NCBI GenBank assembly: GCA_020059445.1
Contig: JAGVCB010000179.1
Coordinates: forward strand, 1 to 7,556
DNA length: 7,556 bases
Reading direction: 5' to 3'
From: Polynucleobacter sp.
GTDB taxonomy: Bacteria > Pseudomonadota > Gammaproteobacteria > Burkholderiales > Burkholderiaceae
Below are positions 1 to 5,151 of this stretch, piece by piece; position 1 is the stretch's first letter; each line of letters opens with the position of its first letter. Under the pieces are notes generated by a model. That model was not told the DNA's origin. It worked only from the letters and a program-made list of their open reading frames with translations, and made no database searches. The translations under genes and the position numbers were made by a program.

Positions 1-211
1 AAATGAAGTTTTGATTTGGTTCAATCAGCGTCACATCAGCTGTGTAATTTGAAAACTTGCGCACGTACTTTGCAGCTGTTGCACCACCATAACCGCCACC
101 AATTACCAATACTTTGGCTTTTTTAGTATCAATTTGTGTTGAAGCACAACCAACCAGAGTTGTCGCAGCAGCACCCGCTCCTACTAATTGTATGAATTCG
201 CGTCTTTGCAT
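1..211 (-). CDS. fccB: Flavocytochrome c sulfide dehydrogenase flavoprotein subunit, N-terminal part (partial)
   Basis: This is the first 70 codons of a gene that continues beyond the left edge. The protein starts MQRREFIQLVGAGAAA, a twin-arginine (Tat) signal with RR at residues 3-4, followed by LVGC at 19-22, which also fits a lipobox. Next comes a Rossmann FAD-binding segment: KVLVIGGGYGG (residues 33-43) with the GxGxxG pattern, then a strand ending in TLIEP (61-65), whose Glu would bind the FAD ribose. This arrangement is typical of FccB/SoxF-type flavoproteins, which oxidise sulfide in the periplasm and pass electrons to a cytochrome c partner. The gene lies 13 nt after the cytochrome c gene and has a good ribosome site (CGGGAG, about 7 nt before ATG). 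The neighbouring monoheme cytochrome strongly supports the FccAB reading. The substrate-binding and redox-active cysteine regions lie outside the window, so another periplasmic FAD oxidoreductase of the same superfamily cannot be excluded. Confidence 0.72.
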   Translation of the reverse strand, partial: MQRREFIQLVGAGAAATTLVGCASTQIDTKKAKVLVIGGGYGGATAAKYVRKFSNYTADVTLIEPNQNFI

Positions 212-224
212 GATCAACTCCCGA

Positions 225-569
225 TTATTTTGTTTTAGCTACTGGTTTTTCAGCCGGCAAAGCTGCGAAGTAAGCAGAGATTTGTTCAATCTGCTCATCT
301 GTGTAACCTTTACTTAACTGATGCATGATCGAAGCTGTGCGCTTACCAGTCTTGTACTCGCTCATCTTCTTGATCATTTCGGCTTTATTTTGTCCCGCTA
401 AGCTAGCCATTCCACCTTCAGAATAACCATCGGTACCGTGACAGGCTGAACATGAAGCAGCCCATTGTTTGATTTGCAAACTTTGAGCATTTGCCAAAGA
501 AGTTGCACCTAATAAGCCCACAAATAGGCTTGCCATCAACATAGATGGTTTACGCATGAATGATTGCAT
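225..569 (-). CDS. Monoheme c-type cytochrome (FccA-like)
   Basis: This encodes a 114-residue class I cytochrome c exported to the periplasm. Residues 1-28 form a Sec signal (MRKPSM, then a hydrophobic run, with cleavage expected after ANA). The heme-attachment motif CSACH is at 40-44, and Met82 in SIMHQLSKGYTDEQI is the likely sixth iron ligand. The ending EQIEQISAYFAALP is the usual C-terminal helix of the family. The single heme and a mature size of about 86 residues match the small cytochrome subunit of monoheme flavocytochrome c sulfide dehydrogenases, in which it accepts electrons from the FAD subunit encoded directly downstream. The start was chosen at the second of two adjacent ATGs because AAGGGGG lies 5 nt from it and only 2 nt from the first. 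A further upstream extension to 614 would put charged residues before the signal and lacks a ribosome site. A generic electron-transfer cytochrome is the alternative. Confidence 0.85.
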   Translation of the reverse strand: MQSFMRKPSMLMASLFVGLLGATSLANAQSLQIKQWAASCSACHGTDGYSEGGMASLAGQNKAEMIKKMSEYKTGKRTASIMHQLSKGYTDEQIEQISAYFAALPAEKPVAKTK

Positions 570-635
570 CATTTCCCCCTTAAGTAACGATTTGATTCTA
601 ATTGGATAAAACATTTTTATATGTTGGGGTTTTAC

Positions 636-666
636 CTTATAATTAGTTAAATTAACTAACTATAAG
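636..666. promoter_or_regulatory. 31-bp near-perfect palindrome, candidate operator of the cytochrome/fccB operon
   Basis: Left arm CTTATAATTAGTTAA (636-650) and right arm TTAACTAACTATAAG (652-666) are reverse complements at 14 of 15 positions around a single central A. The core TTAGTTAA-A-TTAACTAA is perfect. It lies 67 bp upstream of the cytochrome start in AT-rich, non-coding DNA, where a promoter is expected. It has no T-run after it and very low GC, so it does not look like a terminator. A dimeric repressor or activator site is the simplest reading; the protein that binds it is unknown and is not encoded in the window. Confidence 0.5.
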
Positions 667-721
667 ATTATTAAGGGATATGGCATTTAATACAAATCCA
701 TACTTCTTATATCAATATGCC

Positions 722-753
722 AAAAAAGCATAAGGTGATGACTGTTGATGCTT
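722..753 (-). terminator. Weak possible terminator after the thioredoxin-like gene
   Basis: Read on the minus strand, AAGCAT (753-748) pairs with ATGCTT (731-726), and the 3' arm runs directly into TTTTTT (727-722). The loop is 16 nt and the stem only 6 bp, so termination would be inefficient. An outer pairing of GCCAAAAAA (719-727) with TTTTTTGGC (760-768) could form instead and overlaps the stop codon of the thioredoxin-like gene. The element may therefore only reduce read-through into the cytochrome operon. Confidence 0.28.
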
Positions 754-756
754 GAG

Positions 757-1269
757 TTATTTTTTGGCGTACCTGGCAAGATCAAAAAAATCAAGATCAA
801 CCATCAAGCCATAATCTTTCTGAATCACCCGGCCTTGAGGGTTGATCACATAAAGTTCAGGCACCCCTCTTCTCTTACCAATGGCTTTCGAAAGTTCTGG
901 AGTCATCATCACCACGGGAAAGGTGTATTGATTTCTTTCCATGTAGTCTTTGGCGGACTCAGCGCGTCGATCAATTGAAATTGTGACAATGTTCAAATGC
1001 TCCGCTGGCAGCTTTTCCCTGAGTTGTTGCAGATATTTATTTTGTGTTCGGCAATACGAGCACCACGTCGCCCAAACTTGCACAATCGTGTTTCTTTTGG
1101 CCCAATGTTCAGGTGTGAATATTTCACCCTGAATCGACTGAATCTGACCTAAGGGCAATTGATCTCCGACTTCGATCGCAGTTGCTTGCGATGATAGAAA
1201 GGTGAAGAGCATGCCTAACAGCATGATTTGCTTCACCGCATTAGAGGAGGATTTAAGTAGTCCTTGCAT
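757..1269 (-). CDS. Secreted TlpA-like thioredoxin-fold protein
   Basis: This encodes a 170-residue protein. Residues 1-31 look like a Sec signal (Lys6 and Lys13, then hydrophobic IMLLGMLFTFL, cleavage near SSQATA). The rest is a thioredoxin fold of the TlpA/AhpC-TSA type: VQVWATWCSYC (64-73) holds the redox-active CxxC, VTISID (95-100) is the usual central strand, and RRGVPELYVINPQGRV (133-148) contains the conserved cis-Pro (137). Such proteins reduce or exchange disulfides in the periplasm, for instance in cytochrome c maturation or on Sox-type sulfur proteins. Placement before a cytochrome c gene and fccB suggests one of those roles. The open frame extends upstream to 1305, but that would start inside a transcription terminator. 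The ATG at 1269 gives the best signal peptide, though no clear ribosome site precedes it. ATG 1224 has GGTGAAG before it but would lose the positive N-terminal region. Confidence 0.82.
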   Translation of the reverse strand: MQGLLKSSSNAVKQIMLLGMLFTFLSSQATAIEVGDQLPLGQIQSIQGEIFTPEHWAKRNTIVQVWATWCSYCRTQNKYLQQLREKLPAEHLNIVTISIDRRAESAKDYMERNQYTFPVVMMTPELSKAIGKRRGVPELYVINPQGRVIQKDYGLMVDLDFFDLARYAKK

Positions 1270-1285
1270 AGAATTAAGCATAAAC

Positions 1286-1325
1286 GAAATAAAGAAACAG
1301 GCCATTCAACTGAATGGCCTGTTTC
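1286..1325 (-). terminator. Strong intrinsic terminator of the nitroreductase-gcdH operon
   Basis: GAAACAGGCCATTCA (1294-1308) and TGAATGGCCTGTTTC (1311-1325) are perfect 15-bp complements with a 2-nt centre, giving in practice a 14-bp stem with a 4-nt loop. On the minus strand the stem is followed by a T-rich stretch (TTTATTTCG). It begins 19 nt after the gcdH stop codon. Confidence 0.87.
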
Positions 1326-1344
1326 ATATTATGTTTAATTTTTT

Positions 1345-2535
1345 TTAAAAGAATGCCTGAATATTGGTTTGAGCACGACCCAAAATCAAAGCATGAATAT
1401 CGTGCGTTCCCTCATAAGTGTTGACCACTTCTAAGTTCACCATGTGTCTCGCCACACCATATTCATCAGAAATACCATTCCCACCCATCATGTCTCTAGC
1501 CATCCTGGCGACAGTCAATGATTTGCCGCAAGAATTGCGTTTCAAAATAGATGTGATCTCAACAGCATCTGTTCCCTCATCTTTCATTCGACCCAATCGC
1601 AAGCATGCCTGCAAACCCAGACTGATTTCTGTTTGCATATCGGCCAATTTAACTTGGATCAATTGATTGGCAGCCAAGGGACGACCAAATTGTTGGCGAT
1701 TCATAACATAGTCACGGGCTCTGAACCAGCAATCTTCAGCGGCGCCCAATGCACCCCAAGCAATGCCATAGCGAGCGCTGTTCAAACATGTGAACGGTCC
1801 TTTAAGACCCTTGATATTCGGAAAGATGTTGTCTTTAGGGACAAAGACCTCGTCCATCACAATCTCACCAGTCAACGAGGTTCTTAAACCAACTTTGCCG
1901 TGAATCGCAGGGGCTGTTAAACCCTTCCAACCTTTTTCTAAAATGAAACCGCGGATCTCATCTTTACCAGTGGCCTCATCAATCAACTTACCCCACACCA
2001 CAAACACGTCAGCGATGGGACTGTTGGTGATCCACATTTTTGAACCAGATAATGAGTAACCACCATCTACTGGTTTTGCGCGAGTCACCATGCTGGCTGG
2101 ATCAGAACCATGATCAGGCTCAGTCAAACCAAAGCAACCAATCCATTCACCGGTGGCAAGTTTTGGCAGGTATTTCTTTTTTTGCTCTTCTGTGCCGAAA
2201 TCATTGATAGGCACCATCACCAAAGAAGATTGCACGCTCAACATCGATCTGTAACCAGAATCCACTCGCTCAACTTCTCTAGCAACCAGGCCATAGGCAA
2301 CGTAGTTCAAACCTGCACCACCATATTGCTCAGGAATGGTCACGCCCAATAAGCCCAAATCGCCCATCTCTTTAAAAATAGCGATGTCTGTTTTTTCATG
2401 GCGAAACGCTTCAGTCACGCGCGGGAGTAGCTGACCCTGACAGTAATCATGAGCAGCATCCTTGATCATGCGCTCCTCTTCAGTCAATTGATCATCCAAA
2501 CGCAGTGGATCATTCCATTGAAAAGTCTGACTCAT
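1345..2535 (-). CDS. gcdH: Glutaryl-CoA dehydrogenase
   Basis: This encodes a 396-residue cytoplasmic FAD enzyme of the acyl-CoA dehydrogenase family that oxidatively decarboxylates glutaryl-CoA to crotonyl-CoA, in the breakdown of lysine, tryptophan and some aromatic acids, passing electrons to ETF. The full domain order is present: N-terminal helical domain (about 15-130), beta domain with [13 protein letters not shown] (134-146) and MWITNSP (167-173), and C-terminal helical domain. Residues specific for glutaryl-CoA dehydrogenase are visible: [13 protein letters not shown] (94-106), in which the Arg-Ser pair contacts the substrate carboxylate, and [12 protein letters not shown] (372-383) with catalytic Glu375. 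Length matches the mature family size, and the start has AGG about 9 nt upstream. It follows the nitroreductase gene by 26 nt in what looks like a two-gene operon closed by the hairpin at 1294-1325. No CoA-transferase or LysR regulator gene, often seen beside gcdH, is present here. Confidence 0.95.
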   Translation of the reverse strand: MSQTFQWNDPLRLDDQLTEEERMIKDAAHDYCQGQLLPRVTEAFRHEKTDIAIFKEMGDLGLLGVTIPEQYGGAGLNYVAYGLVAREVERVDSGYRSMLSVQSSLVMVPINDFGTEEQKKKYLPKLATGEWIGCFGLTEPDHGSDPASMVTRAKPVDGGYSLSGSKMWITNSPIADVFVVWGKLIDEATGKDEIRGFILEKGWKGLTAPAIHGKVGLRTSLTGEIVMDEVFVPKDNIFPNIKGLKGPFTCLNSARYGIAWGALGAAEDCWFRARDYVMNRQQFGRPLAANQLIQVKLADMQTEISLGLQACLRLGRMKDEGTDAVEITSILKRNSCGKSLTVARMARDMMGGNGISDEYGVARHMVNLEVVNTYEGTHDIHALILGRAQTNIQAFF

Positions 2536-2561
2536 AAAGAATTACCTATTAGCTATTAATA

Positions 2562-3257
2562 CTAGTTATAAAAATGTGTGAAGCTCTCCGCACTTTCGCG
2601 GTCGGTGGTCAAAGTATTTTCAACCTTGCTTTGATCAGCGTAACCCAATGACATTCCACAGATCAACTGTTGCTCAGGGTTGAGGTTCAAATGCTTTGCA
2701 ATCACTCGATGAAATTGAGTGAAAGCCGCTTGGGGGCAAGTATCAAGGCCACGAGCTTTAGCAGCCAACATAACGTTTTGTACAAACATGCCGTAGTCAA
2801 ACCAGCTACCTTGTTGCATAACTCGATCAATCGTGAAGAACACTCCCACTGGAGCATCGAAGAATTGATAGTTCCGAGCACCTTGAGCTTTCATCCTATC
2901 TTTGTCTTCTTTACCAATGCCTAACAAACCATACAAATCAAAACCAACTTTGCGACGGCGCGCTAAATAAGGATCGATCCACTTTGATGGGTAGTAGTAA
3001 TATTCTTCAGTATGTTCTTTGAGTGCCTCGGGATCATTAAAAATAGCCATGATTTCATCGGTGATCGCTTGCTTGGCAGCGCCTTGAACAATGTGCACTT
3101 GCCAAGGTTGCGTATTGGTACCTGATGGAGCGCGACCAGCAACATTCATGATGTCCAGAATGTCTTGTTTTTTTACTTCAGTTGGCAAAAAAGCACGAAT
3201 GGATCGTCTTGCCTTGATATTGTCATCAATGATTTTGATATTTTCTGGGTGGTTCAT
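2562..3257 (-). CDS. Nitroreductase-family FMN oxidoreductase
   Basis: This encodes a 231-residue cytoplasmic flavoprotein, full length for the NfnB/PnbA-like branch of the nitroreductase family. RRSIRAF (17-23) and GRAPSGTNTQPW (41-52) are the two N-terminal FMN-binding segments. The central region has an insertion with EYYYYPSKW (85-93) and ARRRKVGFDLYGLLGI (99-114). The C-terminal part contains GMFVQNVMLAAKARGLDTCPQAAF (start 156) and ICGMSLGYAD (199-208), which complete the flavin site and dimer interface. These enzymes use NAD(P)H to reduce nitroaromatics, quinones or enones; the natural substrate here is unknown. The start is supported by AGAAGAGA upstream. gcdH follows after 26 nt, so the two are probably co-transcribed, though no metabolic link between them is obvious. 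No promoter could be picked confidently in the upstream 100 bp. Confidence 0.9.
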   Translation of the reverse strand: MNHPENIKIIDDNIKARRSIRAFLPTEVKKQDILDIMNVAGRAPSGTNTQPWQVHIVQGAAKQAITDEIMAIFNDPEALKEHTEEYYYYPSKWIDPYLARRRKVGFDLYGLLGIGKEDKDRMKAQGARNYQFFDAPVGVFFTIDRVMQQGSWFDYGMFVQNVMLAAKARGLDTCPQAAFTQFHRVIAKHLNLNPEQQLICGMSLGYADQSKVENTLTTDRESAESFTHFYN

Positions 3258-3357
3258 TTGTTTTTGTCTCTTCTTTTTATTGGGTAGGCTAGAGGATAAA
3301 ACAGACTTTGAATCTTCGCTGAGGATTTAAATGCTGATATTTCATGGAATTGGGTCG

Positions 3358-3454
3358 AAAAAGCCTGCTTTTTGGGTTCTCAAAGCTCAATAAATGATTT
3401 TTTTGCCAAAAATACCTGTTTTTGGGTGTTTTAGCCCCGTAAAACCTAGTAAAA
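3358..3454. promoter_or_regulatory. Helically phased A/T tracts, likely intrinsically curved DNA
   Basis: Short A or T runs are centred near 3360, 3371, 3383, 3393, 3401, 3410, 3421, 3430, 3442 and 3452, an average spacing of about 10.3 bp, close to one helical turn. Within it are two small inverted repeats (AAAAAGC/GCTTTTT at 3358-3373; CCAAAAA/TTTTTGG at 3406-3425) and an imperfect direct repeat, CCTGCTTTTTGGGT (3364-3377) and CCTGTTTTTGGGT (3415-3427). The stretch has no gene and lies between the start of the nitroreductase gene and the cold-shock promoter. Curvature or binding of a nucleoid protein is inferred from spacing alone. Confidence 0.4.
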
Positions 3455-3491
3455 GCCCTGATTAGATAATCATATGCCTTTAATCAAATTG

Positions 3492-3500
3492 TGCGATACT
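3492..3500 (+). promoter_or_regulatory. Candidate extended -10 promoter for the cold-shock gene
   Basis: TGCGATACT has a TGn extension followed by GATACT, matching four of six -10 consensus positions. No good -35 hexamer lies 16-18 bp upstream, which extended -10 promoters can tolerate. Transcription from near 3507 would give a leader of roughly 125 nt, comparable to the long leaders of cspA-type genes. This is a prediction by eye. Confidence 0.35.
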
Positions 3501-3533
3501 TATCCCGTAGGTCTTCAAGTAGCTTCCGTCGTT

Positions 3534-3604
3534 TCCATTTTTCATAATGGATGATTCGGTTAGTTGAATCTTCCAGCCCTGCAAAGAAAAGGTGAGAAAT
3601 CACC
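3534..3604 (+). promoter_or_regulatory. Structured 5' leader of the cold-shock gene (three hairpins)
   Basis: Three successive stem-loops can be drawn: TCCATT/AATGGA (3534-3551, 6-nt loop), GATTC/GAATC (3553-3570, 8-nt loop) and GGTGA-GAAA-TCACC (3591-3604), a perfect 5-bp stem closed by a GNRA-type tetraloop. The last ends 16 nt before the ribosome site AAGGAA (3620-3625). Cold-shock mRNAs of enteric bacteria have long leaders that refold with temperature; a similar role here is inferred from position and structure, not from sequence identity. Confidence 0.4.
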
Positions 3605-3633
3605 ACGTTTAATTTTTTTAAGGAATTTCAGTA

Positions 3634-3837
3634 ATGGCAACAGGTATTGTTAAGTGGTTCAACGACGCAAAAGGTTTTGGTTTTATTACTCCTGATGGTG
3701 GTGGTGAAGATCTATTCGCTCACTTCTCAGCGATTCAAGGTAACGGATTCAAAAGCTTGAAAGAAAACCAAAAGGTTAGCTTTGAAGTAACAACTGGCCC
3801 TAAGGGCAAGCAAGCTTCAAACATCAACCCAATGTAA
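3634..3837 (+). CDS. Cold-shock domain protein (CspA family)
   Basis: This encodes a 67-residue single cold-shock domain, the standard length. KGFGFI (13-18) is the RNP1 motif and DLFAHF (26-31) the RNP2 motif that together stack on single-stranded RNA or [18 protein letters not shown] is characteristic of the family. Such proteins act as RNA chaperones that melt secondary structure, and some are cold-induced. The start has AAGGAA about 8 nt upstream. It is the only complete plus-strand gene in the window, a single-gene unit with a long structured leader and its own terminator at 3858-3881. RNP2 has Ala where Val is more usual (DLFVHF), and the end is NINPM, both mild variations. Which Csp paralogue it is cannot be told from sequence alone. 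Confidence 0.96.
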   Translation: MATGIVKWFNDAKGFGFITPDGGGEDLFAHFSAIQGNGFKSLKENQKVSFEVTTGPKGKQASNINPM

Positions 3838-3857
3838 TTTGGTGTTATGTTTATAAG

Positions 3858-3881
3858 AACCCGACTTCGGTCGGGTTTTTT
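3858..3881 (+). terminator. Intrinsic terminator of the cold-shock gene
   Basis: AACCCGAC (3858-3865), loop TTCG, and GTCGGGTT (3870-3877) form an 8-bp stem with an ultra-stable C(UUCG)G tetraloop, followed by a run of Ts to 3881. It lies 20 nt after the stop codon. Confidence 0.93.
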
Positions 3882-3919
3882 ATTGCCTATTTTTATCGTA
3901 GCCCATGGCAACATGATAG

Positions 3920-3947
3920 AAAAACAAAAAGGAGCCGAAGCTCCTTT
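3920..3947 (-). terminator. Intrinsic terminator of the RodZ-like gene
   Basis: On the minus strand AAAGGAGC-TTCG-GCTCCTTT (3947-3928) is an 8-bp stem with a C(UUCG)G loop, followed by TTTTTGTTTTT when the last stem Ts are counted. It is 26 nt past the stop codon at 3974 and faces the cold-shock terminator. Confidence 0.92.
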
Positions 3948-3973
3948 GTTCAAATGAGCAGTTTAACGACATC

Positions 3974-5071
3974 TTAATTCGTAGACACCTCTTTAACACG
4001 CATTGTTCTGGCTTGTTCATTGATTGGTCGAACGAGCTTACCTTGAAAATAAACTGATGTCTGAGATAAACCATTGGTCAAAATAGTGAAAGGAGATTTC
4101 CCTCCAAAGGTATGACCAGTGTCTGATTCAATTGATCGCATCATTGATTTACCAATTCCATCAACAACACAAACAATTTGCCTTACTTTTACGTGAACAT
4201 ACACAAAATTACCAGGCTTGCTTGGCTCAGTCACTGATTGCTCTGTCACCATCGCATCGGGCTTAGGGCAACTAACATCTGATGGCAATGGTGCAACAGC
4301 TGCAACACTGGCTGCTGCCGGTGTTGCTGAACTTGGTGCAGATGGCTTAACTGGCGTAGTTGGATTAGTTGGATTAGTTGGATTAGACGGATTAGCTGGC
4401 GTTGTTGAGTTAGCACCATCTTCTTGAGGGGCAGCACCTTCAACCACAACCGGCTGAGGCTCTGCTGCTGGCGGATTGAATAAAGCAATGATGTCATCTT
4501 TACTAGAGTAAAAACCACCAGCCACTAAAACCAATAACAAAATTGACACCAAACCACTGCGTGATCGCTTTGTTTTTGGTCTTGAAGAATCCATCTGTCC
4601 ACCAGTCTGAATGTTTTCCAAACTAACTTTGTTTGGTTTACTGGCTGATAGCTCTGTCTTTGAGTGAGCTGTCGCTTGATTTGAATCTTCAGCCACTGGC
4701 TTCTTTTCAGAAACACTGGCCTTCACTTCTTTGACTGTGCTTGCCTCTTGAGTATTTGGTGCGACATCTTCGATGGTCGCATCAAATGGCAATGACTCTT
4801 GTTGAGACAAATCACCATCTGGGTGAACTAGAACAACAGACTCATCGAGTTGTAATATTTTGGCAACTTTTTTTGCCACTGTGATCTTATGAGATTCAGA
4901 AAAAAAGCTGCTGATGCCACCTTGCTCAAGCTCAGTGATGTGTTTTTTAGACAGGCAAGCTTTGGTTGCTAAATCTTGCACATCAAGTCTTAGCTTTTCA
5001 CGGGCGGCTTTAAGCGCTTTCCCTTGAATTTCAGGCAGGACTTCAGTTTTATTTTTTGATCCTAGTGACAT
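3974..5071 (-). CDS. RodZ-like helix-turn-helix transmembrane protein
   Basis: This encodes a 365-residue protein with RodZ architecture. Residues 17-80 form an Xre-type HTH domain (GKALKAAREKLRLDVQDLATKACLSKKHITELEQG), the part that in RodZ contacts MreB. Residues 85-165 are a polar, low-complexity cytoplasmic linker, and KTKRSRSG (166-173) is a positive stop before a single membrane helix (about 174-188). A Pro/Ala/Thr-rich periplasmic linker (199-262) contains NPSNPTNPTNP. The C-terminal domain (about 286-362) resembles the RodZ periplasmic beta domain (DUF4115-like): CVVDGIGKSM, GKSPFTILTNG, VYFQGKLVRP. Cys268 and Cys301 could form a disulfide. The start has GGAG 5 nt upstream. The usual rodZ neighbours (ispG, pilF, hisS) are absent, so this may be a second RodZ-like protein rather than RodZ itself. 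It follows a response-regulator gene by 80 nt without a clear terminator between. Confidence 0.75.
   Translation of the reverse strand: MSLGSKNKTEVLPEIQGKALKAAREKLRLDVQDLATKACLSKKHITELEQGGISSFFSESHKITVAKKVAKILQLDESVVLVHPDGDLSQQESLPFDATIEDVAPNTQEASTVKEVKASVSEKKPVAEDSNQATAHSKTELSASKPNKVSLENIQTGGQMDSSRPKTKRSRSGLVSILLLVLVAGGFYSSKDDIIALFNPPAAEPQPVVVEGAAPQEDGANSTTPANPSNPTNPTNPTTPVKPSAPSSATPAAASVAAVAPLPSDVSCPKPDAMVTEQSVTEPSKPGNFVYVHVKVRQIVCVVDGIGKSMMRSIESDTGHTFGGKSPFTILTNGLSQTSVYFQGKLVRPINEQARTMRVKEVSTN
4362..4397. repeat. Four 9-bp tandem repeats coding for Asn-Pro-Thr/Ser
   Basis: The units GGATTAGTT, GGATTAGTT, GGATTAGAC and GGATTAGCT follow one another without gaps inside the RodZ-like gene. 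On the coding strand they give the NP[T/S] repeats of the periplasmic linker. The unit is a multiple of three, so copy-number changes would lengthen or shorten the linker without breaking the frame. Confidence 0.85.
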
Positions 5072-5151
5072 GCTGTCTCCACGAGCTCTTTGACTCTGTT
5101 TTGCAACTTTAACATTGATAAATCACACAAAATGACAAATTCATTAAACCT

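Noticed and set aside
114..317. Plus-strand open frame over the fccB/cytochrome c junction
   Set aside because: It is opposite two supported genes and shows no family features.
745..978. Plus-strand open frame of 77 codons with a His-rich stretch
   Set aside because: It lies entirely opposite the well-supported thioredoxin-like gene, has no family resemblance, and the histidines are a by-product of the reverse complement.
1633..1887. Plus-strand open frame of 84 codons opposite gcdH
   Set aside because: Antisense shadow of a clearly conserved gene, with no recognisable domain or ribosome site.
3091..3330. Plus-strand open frame with a hydrophobic end, reaching into the intergenic region
   Set aside because: Most of it is antisense to the nitroreductase gene, and the hydrophobic residues come from the T-rich leader; no other support.
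3735..3953. Minus-strand open frame across the cold-shock gene and its terminator
   Set aside because: It is antisense to a certain gene and runs through two terminator hairpins.
4362..4397. CRISPR-like array
   Set aside because: Units are 9 bp, directly adjacent with no spacers, and in a coding frame.
4218..4427. Plus-strand open frame rich in Gly-Leu-Val repeats
   Set aside because: The repeat pattern is the complement of the NP[T/S] linker repeats of the RodZ-like gene.
4246..4716. Two same-strand, alternate-frame open frames within the RodZ-like gene
   Set aside because: Their low-complexity Gln/Leu composition comes from frame-shifted reading of the Pro/Thr linker; the main frame is continuous with recognisable domains at both ends.
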